From Bacteroidia bacterium (GTDB lineage: Bacteria; Bacteroidota; Bacteroidia; Cytophagales; Cyclobacteriaceae), in the NCBI GenBank assembly GCA_025356795.1, contig JANXRR010000124.1, positions 1 to 6,026 of the forward strand: a stretch of 6,026 nucleotides of DNA, written 5' to 3'. Under the pieces are notes generated by a model. It had not been told where the DNA came from, searched no databases, and saw only the letters and a program-made list of their open reading frames with translations. Within the stretch, counting starts at the first letter, position 1. Each line of letters starts with the position of its first letter. Below, one piece after another: positions 4,843-6,026 of this stretch. The position numbers were made by a program, and so were the translations under genes.

Positions 4843-5394
4843 ATGTATAAACAATTTTTTATAGCTACCGTAATTTTAATTTTTATGCAATCAAATATCA
4901 AAGGGCAAAGCCAGCAAAATTCAAAGCACTTGACTCATACAGTCAATGTAACTGTGAAGGGCACACCGGATCAATTTTGGAAATACTTTGAGTTCATTAA
5001 GCTGGAAGATATTTTTACTGCGCAAGGCAGTCTTCCTGGAATTAAAGCCACCAGTCACTTTGATGAATGGCATACACCGGGAAAACAACGGACAATATAT
5101 TTCACATCTGGTGATACGGCCATTGAGCAGATTTTGGAATGTACCGTCCCATTTTATTTTAAATATAGAGTATTCAATTCGACACTACCAGCTCGTCATT
5201 TTGTAAAATACTTAACAGGAGAATGGCGAATTGATGGGGTGGGGCTCAATACGCATATTCAATGGACTTACACATTTGTCCACAAATCACTTTTACATAA
5301 ACTGTTTTTGAAAAGATTCTTCAACAAAACATGGATTCCTTATATGGAAGCATCCATGGTGCTTACAAAAGAAAACTATGAAAAGAGCAAATGA
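4843..5394 (+). CDS. Exported SRPBCC-domain protein
   Basis: A 183-residue protein. Residues 1-22 are a signal peptide (MYKQFF, then hydrophobic IATVILIFMQ, cleavage near IKGQS), so it should act in the periplasm or at the envelope. The rest fits an SRPBCC (START-like) ligand-binding fold: THTVNVTVKGTPDQFWKYFE (31-50) is the opening strand and helix, WHTPGKQRTIYFTSGDT (76-92) the central strands, RHFVKYLTGEWRIDG (118-132) and THIQWTYTFV (137-146) the following strands, and MEASMVLTKENYEKSK the last helix. Proteins of this fold bind hydrophobic small molecules; the ligand is not predictable. ATG 4843 is preferred over the TTG at 4786, because it gives the clean signal peptide and leaves the palindrome at 4778-4793 outside the gene. 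The YceI-like gene follows after 57 bases, so they are probably cotranscribed. It is not a close relative of the SRPBCC fragment at 3522-3806. Confidence 0.82.
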   Translation: MYKQFFIATVILIFMQSNIKGQSQQNSKHLTHTVNVTVKGTPDQFWKYFEFIKLEDIFTAQGSLPGIKATSHFDEWHTPGKQRTIYFTSGDTAIEQILECTVPFYFKYRVFNSTLPARHFVKYLTGEWRIDGVGLNTHIQWTYTFVHKSLLHKLFLKRFFNKTWIPYMEASMVLTKENYEKSK

Positions 5395-5451
5395 ATTTTG
5401 CTATCCTATTCCTTTCCAAAAATATGGTGTGCGGCAAATCAAACAAATAAT

Positions 5452-5985
5452 ATGAATATTTTAAAAAACTTAGGATTAGTTTCTACAATAATCATCATGG
5501 CATTCGCTGTTTTAAATAGCAGTTGGAATATTGACCCAAACTATTCGATTAGATTTAATGGCAACAAAGCAGCAGGAACATTTTCTGGTTTACGTGGTCA
5601 AATAATTTTCACTCCTAACGAACTAGCTTCTTCATTGATAGATGTTACTGTAGATGCCAATACGATAAAGACAGGAAATGAAACCAAAGACAAGCACGCC
5701 AAAGGCCAAGATTGGTTCGATGTGAAAAAATACCCGTACATCAAATTCACATCATCATCATTCAGCAAGTCGGGAGATACTATAATTGTTTCGGGTATAC
5801 TGGAACTCCATGGTATTAAAAAAAATGTTCAAATTCCTTTTGCATTCTCAGAGTCAGGTAGTAAAGCAAATTTTACTGGAAACTTCAAAGTGAATAGGAG
5901 AGACTATGGTATTAAGGGTAATTTTTTTGGTTTCACTGTGGGCAATGAATTTGAAGTTAAATTGAATATTCCGGTGACGAAATGA
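5452..5985 (+). CDS. YceI-like lipid-binding protein with signal peptide
   Basis: A 177-residue protein. Residues 1-23 are a signal peptide or N-terminal anchor (NILKNLGLVSTIIIMAFAVL). The YceI domain fills the rest: W25 with NIDPNYSIRF (26-35), GTFSGLRGQIIFTPNEL (42-58), the loop TGNETKDKHAKGQDWFDV (74-91) followed by YPYIKFTS, GILELHGIKKNVQIPF (115-130), VNRRDYGI (147-154) and VGNEFEVKLNI (163-173). YceI proteins form a lipocalin-like barrel that holds a long isoprenoid such as a polyprenyl chain; they are periplasmic and often stress-linked. The start at 5452 gives the signal peptide; the track-like extension to 5398 only adds non-signal residues. It lies 57 bases after the SRPBCC gene with no terminator between, so one transcript under the operator at 4778-4793 is likely. 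Its usual partner, a cytochrome b561-type gene, is not in the window. Confidence 0.92.
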   Translation: MNILKNLGLVSTIIIMAFAVLNSSWNIDPNYSIRFNGNKAAGTFSGLRGQIIFTPNELASSLIDVTVDANTIKTGNETKDKHAKGQDWFDVKKYPYIKFTSSSFSKSGDTIIVSGILELHGIKKNVQIPFAFSESGSKANFTGNFKVNRRDYGIKGNFFGFTVGNEFEVKLNIPVTK

Positions 5986-6026
5986 AATACAAGCCCATGT
6001 TTTAGTTTAGACAAATAAAATGGCAC

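Noticed and set aside
6020..6026. ATG near the right edge as the start of a next gene
   Set aside because: Only two codons are visible, which is not enough to support a gene.

Overview
The window looks like an AT-rich chromosome segment from the phylum Bacteroidota, probably a Cytophagales or Chitinophagales-like bacterium. The reasons are inference from family style. There is an RHS-type remnant with the YVYIWLSNE / VYFDDFKV wording typical of that phylum, secreted TPR and YceI proteins, a short Crp/Fnr regulator of the kind common there, and almost no Shine-Dalgarno sequences before the starts.

Left part (1-2471, all minus strand). An unidentified gene may begin at 37 and run off the left edge. 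Bases 73-391 hold no intact gene, but they contain two coding-looking remnants: a possible 44-codon tail (73-207) and the C-terminal edge of an RHS-repeat protein core (233-391). Directly upstream of these is a complete secreted TPR protein (400-2034, GTG start). It is preceded by a small, charged, unrecognised protein (2061-2471) whose reading frame runs back into repeat DNA.

Middle part (about 2481-4100) is a mosaic of repeats and broken genes. Bases 2481-3208 carry a family of diverged palindromic repeats. A 12-base core GTTGGTCCGGAT, or a close variant, occurs five times: three times in one orientation and twice in the other. Short hairpins with three-base loops occur five times, two of them having perfect 10-bp stems of unrelated sequence. 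The right end of the array falls inside a gene: a TOPRIM-domain protein fragment (3207-3515, minus) stops at the repeat core. Its other end abuts, head to head, an SRPBCC-domain fragment lacking its N-terminal part (3522-3806, plus). Then come nested inverted repeats resembling insertion-sequence ends with no transposase between them (3808-3931), and a short possible 3' gene remnant (3992-4096).

Right part (4152-5985, plus strand) is an orderly gene set: a Crp/Fnr-type regulator (4201-4769) broken by an apparent GT duplication near 4651, a secreted SRPBCC protein (4843-5394) and a secreted YceI-like lipid-binding protein (5452-5985). A perfect 7-2-7 palindrome, TTTACCA-TT-TGGTAAA, lies before the SRPBCC gene. 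A degenerate copy with the same spacing lies before the regulator, which suggests that the regulator controls itself and the downstream pair.

I did not find a convincing new biological system. The most unusual feature is the palindromic repeat array and the gene truncations at its edge.
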